From Paracoccus sulfuroxidans (GTDB taxonomy: Bacteria > Pseudomonadota > Alphaproteobacteria > Rhodobacterales > Rhodobacteraceae): a DNA stretch of 64,000 nt. The translations under genes were made by a program, and so were the position numbers. The notes beneath the pieces are model-generated. The model saw only the letters and a program-made list of their open reading frames with translations, was not told the origin of the DNA and searched no databases. The stretch is from the NCBI RefSeq assembly GCF_007830335.1, contig NZ_VLKU01000010.1, forward strand, positions 82,960-146,959. The letters run 5' to 3'. Shown here in pieces: positions 37,230 to 45,868 of the stretch; the first letter of the stretch is position 1, and every line of letters begins with the position of its first letter.

Positions 37230-38156
37230 TCAAATGACAGGCTGATAGGTTTTGGGCAGTCCGGCGCGGGCGATGGCGCCGCTGTAGCGCTCATCCCCCA
37301 GCCAGGTTTCGACGTCGCGGCGCAGCTCCAGCAGCGCGGGAATGTCGATGCCCGTGGCAAAGCCCATGCTTTCCAGCATGAAGGCGGTGTCTTCGGTGTT
37401 GATGTTGCCGGTCGCACCCGGCGCGAAGGGGCAGCCCCCCAAACCGGCCAGCGAGCTGTCGAAGACGCGCACCCCGGCCTCAAGCGCGGCCAGCACATTG
37501 GCAAGGCCAAGGCCGCGGGTGTCGTGGAAATGGCAGATGACCCGACGGCCATCGGCGATCTTGACGATCCGGGGCAGGATCGCGCGGACCTGCGCCGGAT
37601 TGCCATAGCCCACCGTATCCGCGACGATCACCTCATCCGCGCCACCCGCGACGATCTGGCGGGCGACATCAAGGACGCGCTCGGGGTCGACCTCTCCCTG
37701 AAGGGTGCAGCCGAATGTGGTTGCAAGCCCCACACCCAGCACCATCTTTTGCCCGGCCCCCGTCTGTTTCAACGCGGCGATGCGCCGGAATTCGGCAATC
37801 GCCTCATCGGTCGAGCGGCGGACATTCGACTGGCTGTGCGCCTCGGAAATCGAGAGGACATAGTTGATATGCGTGAACCCGGCCTGCAGCGCGTTTTCTG
37901 CCCCCTTCAGGTTCGGGACCAGCGCCGAGGGAACAACCCCGGTCAGTTCCGGGATCACCCCTGCGACCTCGGCCGCATCTGCGAATTGCGGGACGTTCTT
38001 CGGCGGCACGAAAGAGGTCAGTTCGATCTCGGCCACGCCTGCATCGCGCAGGCGCAGCGCCCATTCACGCTTGCGTTCGGTCGGAAGGAAACGCGCGGCC
38101 ATCTGGATGCCATCACGCAGCCCAACCTCACGCAGGATTACCCGATCCGGCATCAT
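37230..38156 (-). CDS. Hydroxymethylglutaryl-CoA lyase-like enzyme
   Basis: DRE-TIM metallolyase of 308 residues. EVGLRDGIQ near residue 10 is the metal/catalytic motif, ELTSFVPPKNVPQFADA near 45, CHFHDTRGLGLANVLAALEAG near 205, and GLGGCPFAPGATGNINTED near 240 with the active-site cysteine loop. It cleaves 3-hydroxy-3-methylglutaryl-CoA or a similar 3-hydroxy-3-alkyl acyl-CoA to acetyl-CoA and a ketoacid. With the dehydrogenase, hydratase and CoA transferase it completes a beta-oxidation-like route for a branched acid. No biotin carboxylase for the leucine pathway is present, which argues against simple leucine breakdown. Confidence 0.88.
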   Translation of the reverse strand: MMPDRVILREVGLRDGIQMAARFLPTERKREWALRLRDAGVAEIELTSFVPPKNVPQFADAAEVAGVIPELTGVVPSALVPNLKGAENALQAGFTHINYVLSISEAHSQSNVRRSTDEAIAEFRRIAALKQTGAGQKMVLGVGLATTFGCTLQGEVDPERVLDVARQIVAGGADEVIVADTVGYGNPAQVRAILPRIVKIADGRRVICHFHDTRGLGLANVLAALEAGVRVFDSSLAGLGGCPFAPGATGNINTEDTAFMLESMGFATGIDIPALLELRRDVETWLGDERYSGAIARAGLPKTYQPVI

Positions 38157-38950
38157 CACACCCCCCGGAACTGCGCTTTGCGCTTTTCATTATAGGCGCG
38201 CACGCCTTCCAGCCGGTCTTGCGTCGTGACCATACGGTTGTAGCACTCGATCTCGAAGGCAAGCCCGTCAGCCAGCGACATCTGCAAGCCGCGATGGATC
38301 GCCTGCTTGGCCTGCCGGACCGAGATCGGCGCGTTCCCGGCGATGCGCTGCGCGGTCTCGAGCGTTGCGTTCAACAGTTCATCCTGTGGCAGAACGCGAT
38401 TGATCAGGCCCCATTCATGGGCGTCCTGCGCGGTGAAGGGCAGCCCGGTCAGGATGACCTCCTTGGCACGACGCTCACCCATGGCGCGGGGCAGGTTTTG
38501 CGTGCCGCCTGCGCCCGGCATGATCCCAAGCGTCACCTCGGTCAGTGCAAAGCGTGCGTTTTCCGAGGCATAGGCGAAATCGAATGCCGCCGTCATCTCG
38601 CATCCGCCACCATAGGCCGCACCGTTGATCGCGCCGATCAGCGGGATCGGGCAGGCGACGATGGCGCGCAGCATCCGTTCGAACATGGCGTGCTGGCGTA
38701 GCCATTGCTCGTCGGTCATGCCATTGCGCTCTTTCAGGTCGCCCCCGGCGCAGAAGGCCTTGTCGCCGCTGCCGGTCAGAATCAGCGCACGCAGGCCTTC
38801 GGTATCAAGCTGGAACCCTTCGAACAGGTCCATCAGCTCTTCGCCCATGCGCGAGTTCATCGCATTCGCGGCCTGCGGACGGTTCAGCCGGATCAGCAGG
38901 ACGTGGTCGCCAACCCGTTCCAGCGCCAGAGTTTCATATGCGCGGTTCAT
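38156..38950 (-). CDS. Enoyl-CoA hydratase/isomerase family protein
   Basis: Crotonase-fold enzyme of 264 residues. Oxyanion-hole elements are AFCAGGDLKER near residue 65 and INGAAYGGGCEM near 110. Both catalytic glutamates of true hydratases are present, 20 residues apart (GGGCE and FALTE), and MPGAGGTQNLPRAMG follows. Hydration of an enoyl-CoA is therefore likely. Its start overlaps the CoA-transferase stop by ATGA, and its stop overlaps the lyase start by one base, so three genes are tightly coupled. Confidence 0.9.
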   Translation of the reverse strand: MNRAYETLALERVGDHVLLIRLNRPQAANAMNSRMGEELMDLFEGFQLDTEGLRALILTGSGDKAFCAGGDLKERNGMTDEQWLRQHAMFERMLRAIVACPIPLIGAINGAAYGGGCEMTAAFDFAYASENARFALTEVTLGIMPGAGGTQNLPRAMGERRAKEVILTGLPFTAQDAHEWGLINRVLPQDELLNATLETAQRIAGNAPISVRQAKQAIHRGLQMSLADGLAFEIECYNRMVTTQDRLEGVRAYNEKRKAQFRGV

Positions 38951-40080
38951 GAGAATTCCTGCCTGATCTGTTGGTCATGCGCGCCCAGCGTCGGGGCAAT
39001 GCCGCCGGAGGTCGGTCGCCGGTCATCGATCGAGAAGGGCAATCCGACCCATTTGTGATTGCCAGCCTCGGCCAGAATGCCGACGGCCTCGGTTTGCGGA
39101 TGGCTCCAGACCTGATCGATCCGCAGCAGCGGGCAGTTCGGGACCTGAGCCCTGTCCAGCGCCTCGCCCACCTCGGCCATGGTCATCGGCCGGATGGCCT
39201 CGGCGATCTGTGGCACCAGCTCGGTCCGCAGGATCACGCGGTCGCGGTTCAGCTTGAACCTTGCATCGGCGCCGATACCGGCAAGCCCCGGAATGGCCTC
39301 GCAGAGCTTGCCGAACAGCTTGTCATTGCCCGCCGCGATCATCACCCAGCCATCGCTGGCCTGAAACGCCTGATAAGGCACGATTTCAGCCAGACCCGAG
39401 CCATGCGGCTTGCGCACCTCGCCCGAGACCGCATGCGCGGCCAGCGGAATGGTCATCCAGGCGAGGCCGGTTTCGAACAGCGAGGTCGCGACATGGGCCC
39501 CCTGCCCCGAGCGTTGCCGCTCGACCAGCGCAGAGAGCAGCCCGATGACCGTCCACATCCCTGAGCCCATGTCGACCAGCGACACGCCAACCCGCACCGG
39601 GGGCCGATCCTCTTCGCCGGTAACCGACATGATGCCAGACGAGGCCTGCGCCAAGGGATCATAGCCCGGCTTGCGCGACAAAGGACCGTCCTTCCCGAAA
39701 GCGCCGATGTCGCACCAGATCAGCTCGGGCTTTTCCGCCCGGACCTCGGCCACGTCGATCCCGAATTTGCCGAGCAGGCCCGGGCGCAGGTTCTGAAGCA
39801 CCGCATCCGAAGACTGGATCAGGCGGCGCAGCATGGCCAGTTGCTCGGGGTCGGCAAAATCGACGGTGACGCTTTCCTTGCCCCGGTTCAGCGCGTGAAA
39901 GGCGGTCGCGTCCTCATCAAGGAAGGGCGGGCCCCAGCCACGGGCATAGTCCCCGGTCGCGGGGTTTTCGACCTTGATGACCCTTGCGCCCAGTTCGGCA
40001 AGGATCAGCCCCGCATAGGGCGCCGCGACCGAATGACCCAGTTCCAGGATCGTCAGGCCATGAAGGGGTGCAGAATTCAT
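38947..40080 (-). CDS. Class III CoA transferase (CaiB/BaiF family)
   Basis: Transfers CoA from an acyl-CoA donor to an acid. The 377 residues begin LHGLTILELGHSVAAPYAG and include GARVIKVENPATGDYARGW, LNRGKESVTVDF near residue 70 and the catalytic aspartate in VSLVDMGSGMW near 170. Some class III enzymes move CoA between related dicarboxylic or branched acids, which suits a pathway that ends in HMG-CoA-like cleavage. It is the first enzyme gene after the transporter genes (38 bp after livF). Confidence 0.9.
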   Translation of the reverse strand: MNSAPLHGLTILELGHSVAAPYAGLILAELGARVIKVENPATGDYARGWGPPFLDEDATAFHALNRGKESVTVDFADPEQLAMLRRLIQSSDAVLQNLRPGLLGKFGIDVAEVRAEKPELIWCDIGAFGKDGPLSRKPGYDPLAQASSGIMSVTGEEDRPPVRVGVSLVDMGSGMWTVIGLLSALVERQRSGQGAHVATSLFETGLAWMTIPLAAHAVSGEVRKPHGSGLAEIVPYQAFQASDGWVMIAAGNDKLFGKLCEAIPGLAGIGADARFKLNRDRVILRTELVPQIAEAIRPMTMAEVGEALDRAQVPNCPLLRIDQVWSHPQTEAVGILAEAGNHKWVGLPFSIDDRRPTSGGIAPTLGAHDQQIRQEFS

Positions 40081-40118
40081 TTGCTTGAAAGTCTCCGTTC
40101 TTGGGGCGGGCGAAAGGC

Positions 40119-40811
40119 CTAGAGGTATTCCTCGGCCAGTGCCGCGCCCTTGATCTCGTCCGTGGTGCCCGAGCGCCGGATCTGCCCCGAGCGCATCACA
40201 TGCCCGTAATGCGCGATCTTCAGCGCGGGCCGGGCCATCTGTTCCGTCATCAGGATCGCGATCCCCTGTTCCTGCATCTGCCGCACCGCGGTCGAGATCT
40301 GCTGGATCCAGACCGGTGCCAGCCCAAGGAAAGGCTCATCCAGAAGCAAAAGCCGGGGCGTTCCGCTCATCGCGCGGGCGATGGCCACCAGTTGCTGCTG
40401 GCCGCCCGAAAGCTGACCCGCAGGCTGGGCCTGACGCTCGGCCAGAAAGGGGAAAGAGGCGACCAGCTGGTCCCAGCGTTCGCTTTGCTCGCGCTGGCTT
40501 TTCGTCGCCGCCCCCGAAAGCACGTTGTCCTTGACCGACATGCTGGGAAAGACGCGTCGACCTTCGGGCGAATAGCCGATGCCAAGGCGCGCACGGGCAT
40601 CGCTGGAAAGGCCCGAGATATTCCGGCCCTCGAACGTGATCTGACCGCGCGCGCTGCTGACCAGCCCGATGACCGCGTTGATCAGGCTGGATTTTCCAGC
40701 GCCATTCGCACCGATCAGCAACACGGTCTGCCCGGCTGCCACATCCAGATCCAGACCGTCGACCGCGCGGGTTCCGCCATAGGCCACGTGCAGGTCACGA
40801 ATGCTGAGCAT
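40119..40811 (-). CDS. livF: Branched-chain-type ABC transporter ATPase LivF
   Basis: One of two ATPases of a HAAT-class importer; 230 residues. Walker A GANGAGKSS near residue 38, signature LSGGQQQLVAIARAM near 130, Walker B LLLLDEPFLGLAP near 150. GYSPEGRRVFPSMSVKDN, a typical LivF Q-loop segment, is also present. The start at 40811 has AGGAGG at 6 nt and lies 17 bp inside the end of livG. The best guess is that the importer brings in the substrate of the enzymes encoded downstream. Confidence 0.92.
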   Translation of the reverse strand: MLSIRDLHVAYGGTRAVDGLDLDVAAGQTVLLIGANGAGKSSLINAVIGLVSSARGQITFEGRNISGLSSDARARLGIGYSPEGRRVFPSMSVKDNVLSGAATKSQREQSERWDQLVASFPFLAERQAQPAGQLSGGQQQLVAIARAMSGTPRLLLLDEPFLGLAPVWIQQISTAVRQMQEQGIAILMTEQMARPALKIAHYGHVMRSGQIRRSGTTDEIKGAALAEEYL

Positions 40812-41562
40812 GATCATCCTCCTCATCGCTGCCGCCCAGATAGGCGTCGATGACATCCTTGCGGGCCAGAACCTCACCCGGCGCGCCCTCGGCAATCAGC
40901 TTGCCGCCGTCGAGAACGATCACCTGCGGGCAAAGCCGCTTGATCAGGTCCATGTCATGTTCGACCAGCAAGACGCCGCAGTTGAACTCGGTCTGCGCGA
41001 AGGCGATGTAATCGTCGATATTGCCCCGTTCGGATTTCTCCAGCCCGGCTGCCGGTTCGTCCAGCAGCAGCATGCGCGGCTCGGTCGCCAGTGCCATGGT
41101 CAGGCCCAGCATCTTCTGCAGGCCATAGGGAAGCAGGTTGGCATCGCGCCGCCAGTTCTCGACCAGACCGAACTTTTCCAGCAGCACCGCCAGCCGCTCC
41201 AGAACCGAGCGATCCTTGCCGGAGAAGCGGATCGCGGACAGCAGGTTGTCCTCGATGCTGTTGTCGTTGAAGGTCGCGGTTTGCTGGAAGCTGCGGACAA
41301 GGCCGCGCCCGGCGTTGCTATAGACAGGCTGGCTGTCGACGCGCGTATCGCCCAGCATCACCCGCCCCGAACTTGGCGGCAGCCTGCCCGAGATGATGTT
41401 GATCATCGTGGTCTTGCCCGCGCCGTTCGGCCCGATGACGCCCAGAAGCCCCCCCGCCGGCATGGTGAAGTTGACGTCATGGAAGACCTTCAGGCCGCCA
41501 AAGGCCTTCGAGATGCTTTCGACGCGCAAGGCGTCGCCGCGGGTCAGATTTGCCCCGTCCAT
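40795..41562 (-). CDS. livG: Branched-chain-type ABC transporter ATPase LivG
   Basis: Second ATPase of the importer, 255 residues. Walker A GPNGAGKTTMINIISG near residue 45, the LivG-type RSFQQTATFNDNSIEDN near 92, Walker B LLLDEPAAGL near 165 and H-loop LLVEHDMDLI. The ABC signature is degenerate: LPYGLQKMLGL where LivG proteins usually have a Y-G-Q-Q core. Start overlaps the livM stop by one base. An altered signature in one half-site is known in asymmetric ABC dimers, and LivF has a perfect one. Confidence 0.92.
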   Translation of the reverse strand: MDGANLTRGDALRVESISKAFGGLKVFHDVNFTMPAGGLLGVIGPNGAGKTTMINIISGRLPPSSGRVMLGDTRVDSQPVYSNAGRGLVRSFQQTATFNDNSIEDNLLSAIRFSGKDRSVLERLAVLLEKFGLVENWRRDANLLPYGLQKMLGLTMALATEPRMLLLDEPAAGLEKSERGNIDDYIAFAQTEFNCGVLLVEHDMDLIKRLCPQVIVLDGGKLIAEGAPGEVLARKDVIDAYLGGSDEEDDHAQHS

Positions 41563-42596
41563 CAGCTTTTCCCCTCTGCCAGTGCCGGTTTGGGATTGGT
41601 GAGGCCACCGCCGTTCCGGCCACGCAGGCGCTGGACCGTTTTCGTCAGCATTCCGATGACCCCGCCTTTGGCGACCAGCGTCACGACGATAATCAGAAGC
41701 CCGTAAAGGCCCGGAGAAAGCTCTCCGCTAAGTGCGAAATAGTCGGTGGCCGAGACCAGCAGGATCGCACCCACCAGCGTGCCCAGGATCGAGGCCTTGC
41801 CGCCCACGATCGTGTAGGTGATGTAATTGACCGAGGACATCGGCGCGAATGAGGTCGGATGCGCCGTCATCAGCATGTTGACCAGGGCAAAGCCCGCCAG
41901 CCCCGACACGCCAGCCGCCACCGCGAATGCCAGCGCCTTGTATTTCCAGCAGGCAAGCCCAAGGCTTTCGGCCAGCACGTCGTTCTTTTCAATCGCAGCG
42001 AACTCATAGCGGTAGCGGCGGGTAAAGATCGCCGTGATCAGGAAACCCGTGAAGGCCAGCCCCGCCGTCGTCAGCAGCACATGGGAATTGTCCCAAAGCT
42101 CGAACCCGAAGATCTTGACCGCAGGCATGCCCACCAGCCCGTTTGCGCCGCCCGTCAGGGGGGCCGCCTCGAACAGCAGCAGCTGGACGATTTCCGTCAG
42201 CACGAAGGTCACAAGGACGAAATAGACCCCCTTGAGGCGCAGGATCAGCCAGCCCAGCGGGATCGCCAGCAGCGCAGGCACGATGAAGGCGGCAGCCGCC
42301 AGCACGAAGACATCGGTGATGCCCAGACGGATGCTGAGGATCGCGACGGTATAGCCGCCGATGGCCATGAAGGACGGGACCGCGAAGCTCATCAGGTCCA
42401 TGCGCAGCATGATGTAGACCCCAAGCGCCGCAGTCGCCGCAATCAGGATCAGGTTGGTCTGCGACATGATCTGCGGGTTCACCGTCAGGAACGGAACCGC
42501 GAAGGTCGCAAGAACCAGCGCCAGCGTGACCCATTCATAGCCACTGAAGAAGGGCGAGCGCCGTTCGAGAAGACGAGAGACGGTTGCGTTGCTCAT
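41562..42596 (-). CDS. livM: Branched-chain-type ABC permease LivM
   Basis: A 344-residue permease with about nine or ten helices. Recognisable LivM features are LGVYIMLRMDLMSFAVPSFMAIGGY near residue 60, a GWLILRLKGVYFVLVTFVLTEIVQ segment, the coupling loop FAAIEKNDVLAESLGLACWKYK near 205 and the late VGGKASILGTLVGA. It overlaps livH by ATGA and livG by one base. Confidence 0.92.
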   Translation of the reverse strand: MSNATVSRLLERRSPFFSGYEWVTLALVLATFAVPFLTVNPQIMSQTNLILIAATAALGVYIMLRMDLMSFAVPSFMAIGGYTVAILSIRLGITDVFVLAAAAFIVPALLAIPLGWLILRLKGVYFVLVTFVLTEIVQLLLFEAAPLTGGANGLVGMPAVKIFGFELWDNSHVLLTTAGLAFTGFLITAIFTRRYRYEFAAIEKNDVLAESLGLACWKYKALAFAVAAGVSGLAGFALVNMLMTAHPTSFAPMSSVNYITYTIVGGKASILGTLVGAILLVSATDYFALSGELSPGLYGLLIIVVTLVAKGGVIGMLTKTVQRLRGRNGGGLTNPKPALAEGKS

Positions 42597-43459
42597 GCGC
42601 GGCGAACCTCCTTGCCCATCAGCCCCTGCGGGCGGATCACCAGGATCACCAGCACCAGCACGAAGAGCGTCAGCGCCCCTTTCGAGCCGCCCAGATAGAC
42701 GGCGGCATAAGCCTCGATCAGGCCGACGATGAAGGCGGCGATGGTCGCGCCGGTGACGCTGCCCAGCCCGCCAAGGATTACGGTCAGGAAGGAAAACGCC
42801 AGCACAGGATCACCGACATGCGGCGCAAGCGCCAGGATCGGCGTGACCAGCGCGCCCGTCAGTCCGGCAAGTCCGGTCGCAAGGGCGAAAGCAAAGGGAA
42901 ACAGGATCTTCGTCGGCATGCCAAGCGCGCTTGCCACCGTGCGATCCTCGGCCATGGCGCGCAGCGAGCGGCCGACATTCGTGCGATAGACCAGCCAGAA
43001 GACGAAGACGATGGCGGCAAGGCAGGCCCCAAGCACGACCATGTTGGCATAGGGGAAATAGACGTCCCCGACCCGCCAGACACCCGAGATCGGGAAAGAG
43101 AACTCGGGCGATTCCGCGCCGAAAATGACCAGAATTCCGGTCGCAAGCACAAGGTAGAAGCCCATCGTGACCATGAGCGTCGCCTGATGATCGTCGATCA
43201 CGCGTTCGAGGATCAGCACCTCGAACAGCCACCCCAGGACAAATGTGGCGGCCAGCGCGATCAGTAGGGCCACCACATAGGGCAGCCCCAGCACGGCCGA
43301 GCAGTAATAGGCGACATAGCCGCCCATCACATAAAACCCGCCATGCGCGAAGTTGACGACGCCAAGGATGCCGAAGATCAGCGTAAACCCAAGTGCCAAG
43401 AGGGTATATTGGGACCCGAGGCTGATCCCGATCAGCCCCGTCGCAATGAAACCTTCCAT
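42593..43459 (-). CDS. livH: Branched-chain-type ABC permease LivH
   Basis: A 288-residue permease with about eight helices. Family features: GLIGISLGSQYTLLALGFTLIFG at the N-terminus, VNFAHGGFYVMGGYVAYY near 35, the coupling loop RSLRAMAEDRTVASALGMPT near 165 and AILGGLGSVTGATIAAFIVGLIEAY near 225. The start follows GGAGGAAAC. It pairs with LivM. Confidence 0.93.
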   Translation of the reverse strand: MEGFIATGLIGISLGSQYTLLALGFTLIFGILGVVNFAHGGFYVMGGYVAYYCSAVLGLPYVVALLIALAATFVLGWLFEVLILERVIDDHQATLMVTMGFYLVLATGILVIFGAESPEFSFPISGVWRVGDVYFPYANMVVLGACLAAIVFVFWLVYRTNVGRSLRAMAEDRTVASALGMPTKILFPFAFALATGLAGLTGALVTPILALAPHVGDPVLAFSFLTVILGGLGSVTGATIAAFIVGLIEAYAAVYLGGSKGALTLFVLVLVILVIRPQGLMGKEVRRA

Positions 43460-43473
43460 GTTTCCTCCAGAGG

Positions 43474-44646
43474 TTAGCCTTCGTTGGCGGCTTCCGCACG
43501 AACGTAGGGTTGCTGCTCTCCGGCCTGGATCACGCCGATCGCGAAGGGATAGGACATCTCTTGATTGATCCCGAAGAACTTCTGGCCAATCCAGTGCCCT
43601 GCCCCGATGTTTTCGTCATCGACCGGCAGCGTGCGCATCGCATCCGCGATCTTCTGGGCATCGTCGACCGATTGGGCGGCCTGAGCGGCTTTGACCATCA
43701 TCCGCGCCGCATAGACCCAGCGGAAGAAATCCGCATTCTCGGGGCGCGGCTTGCCCATCAGGGCGATGTGCTTTTCTTCCAGCGCCTTGGTGTTGTCATC
43801 CATCGCGATGGGCTCGAACCACAGGAAGTCCTGAAGCACGTTATAGCCACCTGCGACACGCCCGATCTCTTCCGTGCCCGGACCGCCCAGACGGAAAATC
43901 GGACCGGTGAAGCCAGCCTGACGCAACTGCTTGACGATGATGCCGGCGTCACCGGCGGGCGAGGACGCCAGATCGACCGCACCGGGCTTCGCGGCCAGCA
44001 TACGGGTCACAATGGGCGCAAAGTTCGTGGTGCCGCGCTGATAATATTCCTCGGTCGGGGTGACGCCCTTCTGCTTGAAGATCTCTGCGTTGACGCCTGC
44101 AATATCGGTGCCGCCCTGATCGTTCGGCGCTACAATCGAGACTGTGTCGAATTTGTAAAGCTCAAGCCCCTTGTCGATGATCGGACCTGCCCAACCGGAC
44201 GGGCCGGGGCCGATGTGGAAGACGTTGGGCCATTGCGGGCCAATCGCGTCCTTGGCGAAGCTGTTGACCATCGCGACCATGCGGTTGCGCGTCGCAATCG
44301 GCTTCATGCCGGTCACCTCGGGCGATCCGACCGCCCCGACGATCACCTTGATACCTTCTGCCGCCAGCGAGTTCATGGCCGAAGCCGCACCCTCGGCGGT
44401 GTACTTCGAGTCAATCGCCACAACCGAAACCGTGCAGGTCTCGCCGTTGACGACAAGGCGCTTTTCCTCGACCGTTTCTTTGGCCACGAACTCCAGCGCA
44501 CCGCGCAGGGCCATGCCCCATTGCGCGGCCGGACCGGACAGAACGGCTGGCGAGCCGATTTTCAGCTCACATGCGAAAGCCGATGCGCTCAGCGCAGCCG
44601 ATGCCAGCAAAGTGCCGCAGAACAAGCGGCCCAGACCCGAAATCAT
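43474..44646 (-). CDS. livK: Branched-chain-type ABC substrate-binding protein
   Basis: Periplasmic binding protein of 390 residues that selects the ligand. A signal peptide ends near SASAFACE; the type I binding fold follows (KIGSPAVLSGPAAQWGMALRGALEFV, then VIVGAVGSPEVTGMKPIATRNRMVAMVN). Proteins of this class bind amino acids, amides, or aromatic and alicyclic acids. The start at 44646 has GGAGGAG at 7 nt, although the frame is open much further upstream. It is the first gene of the 21-gene run and is preceded by a promoter with a LacI-type operator. Confidence 0.9.
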   Translation of the reverse strand: MISGLGRLFCGTLLASAALSASAFACELKIGSPAVLSGPAAQWGMALRGALEFVAKETVEEKRLVVNGETCTVSVVAIDSKYTAEGAASAMNSLAAEGIKVIVGAVGSPEVTGMKPIATRNRMVAMVNSFAKDAIGPQWPNVFHIGPGPSGWAGPIIDKGLELYKFDTVSIVAPNDQGGTDIAGVNAEIFKQKGVTPTEEYYQRGTTNFAPIVTRMLAAKPGAVDLASSPAGDAGIIVKQLRQAGFTGPIFRLGGPGTEEIGRVAGGYNVLQDFLWFEPIAMDDNTKALEEKHIALMGKPRPENADFFRWVYAARMMVKAAQAAQSVDDAQKIADAMRTLPVDDENIGAGHWIGQKFFGINQEMSYPFAIGVIQAGEQQPYVRAEAANEG

Positions 44647-44744
44647 TCTCAATCTCCTCCCTGATTTTATGACGACGAGGAGCCCTCGAAACCCTTTGCG
44701 CCTTCCCTCCCACAGGTTGGCGCCACTCCGTTCGTCTTGAGGGA

Positions 44745-44772
44745 ACAATAGCAGGGTGAAATGATCTGTCAA
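44745..44772 (-). promoter_or_regulatory. Promoter of the livK catabolic cluster
   Basis: On the minus strand a consensus -35 TTGACA (44772-44767) and a -10 TATTGT (44750-44745) are separated by 16 nt, about 100 bp before the livK start codon. The -35 is perfect. Confidence 0.65.
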
Positions 44773-44786
44773 TAAAACGTTTCATT
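44771..44786. promoter_or_regulatory. LacI-type operator overlapping the -35 box
   Basis: AATAAAACGTTTCATT is palindromic at 7 of 8 base pairs around a central CG and resembles the TGAAACGTTTCA-like sites of LacI-family repressors. It overlaps the -35 box by two bases. The LacI protein encoded at 32677 is the natural candidate. Confidence 0.6.
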
Positions 44787-45017
44787 GAATTTTGTGATGA
44801 AGTTTCTGCGCGGACTTGCGACAAGATTCAAAAATAATTTATTATATTACAGATAGTTAATTTGAATCCATCCTTGAGCAGACAAAATGATCCATTTCTG
44901 TAGCGTCGAAAGTATCTCCGCTGAATCCACAAACAATGAACCCTTCCATACTGCGCTCACGCTGCCACAAAATACAGCCCCGCCCGCCCGATTCTTCCGG
45001 CCCGGCGAGCCATCGCG

Positions 45018-45464
45018 TCAGAGATAGGAGAACACGTTTCGGATGGTGAAGCTGGACAGGATGCTCGAAACACCGGGCAAGGTCGACAGCACGGCCGAGT
45101 GAACATCCTCGAACTCTTCCAGCCCCTCGATCTCGATGCGCAGCAGATAGTCGGCGCCCCCGGTTACAAGGAAGCATTCGCGCACTTCTTCGCATTTCCG
45201 CACCGCAGACTCGAATTTCGTGAACGATTCTGCGGTTGGCTCGGCCAATTTGATCTGAATGAAGACGGGCCTTCGGCCTTCCCGGACAGCGGTATTGCGG
45301 ATGACCGTATACCCGCGAATGACCTCTGCGTCCTCCATTGCGCGGATACGGCGGGCACAGGCAGAGGAGGAAAGCCCCACCTTGTCGGCCAGCTCGACAT
45401 TACTGATCCTGGCGTTCAGACGCAACTCCTCCAGAATCTTTGCATCCAGTTTGTCCAGTTGCAT
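45018..45464 (-). CDS. Lrp/AsnC-family transcriptional regulator
   Basis: A 148-residue leucine-responsive-type regulator. N-terminal helix-turn-helix: LDKLDAKILEELRLNARISNVELADKVGLSSSACARRIRAMED (residues 3-45 in outline); then the RAM ligand-binding domain with VTGGADYLLRIEIEGLEEFE near 100 and LPGVSSILSSFTIRNV at the end. It is divergent from the mhpFE operon and lies upstream of livK on the same strand, so it could control either. Effectors of the family are mostly amino acids. Confidence 0.9.
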   Translation of the reverse strand: MQLDKLDAKILEELRLNARISNVELADKVGLSSSACARRIRAMEDAEVIRGYTVIRNTAVREGRRPVFIQIKLAEPTAESFTKFESAVRKCEEVRECFLVTGGADYLLRIEIEGLEEFEDVHSAVLSTLPGVSSILSSFTIRNVFSYL

Positions 45465-45868
45465 GGCGATTTCAGCTACTCCCGCGCCAGAAACCCGCGC
45501 TGAACCGTTTTATTTGATGATTTCTGAAGCAACAAGCCAAGATTTCACCGGATTGGCTCATCTATCCTTGGGAGGACGGCCTCAGTGCCGAAAACCATCT
45601 TTCACCTCAGGCCCATGGCAGGACGAAGCCTCATGCAACAAGACAGGACCGCTGCGATCACCGGCAGCGCGGCGGCGTCCACATGACCCGAGCGTTTGCG
45701 GCTGAAGCGACACCCCACGGCCCCCACATCGACGCCGCTGCACTCATCTGGATCGGCATTCATCTGATCGCGCCAAAAGCTCTGCCCGCCTTGGCGGGGC
45801 CCAGCCGTCAGGTGATCCGCCCCTGCCCCCTTGGCTGAAGCCTCACACCCACAACCTGAAAGCCCCCA
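45465..45868. other. Divergent intergenic region upstream of mhpF (404 bp)
   Basis: Lies between the start codons of the Lrp regulator (minus) and mhpF (plus) and must contain both promoters. A 51-codon open frame (ATG at 45683, TGA at 45838) has no ribosome site and no similarity I recognise. I see no clear operator. Confidence 0.5.

Larger units (their letters stand above)
44647..45017. other. Intergenic region upstream of livK (371 bp)
   Basis: AT-rich stretch between the Lrp-type regulator and livK, both read on the minus strand. It contains the livK ribosome site, a promoter (44745-44772) and a LacI-type palindrome (44771-44786). The remainder up to 45017, including a strongly AT-rich block near 44826-44870, shows no gene that I recognise. 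Confidence 0.6.

Noticed and set aside
45683..45838. 51-codon open frame before mhpF
   Set aside because: No ribosome binding site, no recognisable similarity; kept only as a note in the intergenic entry.
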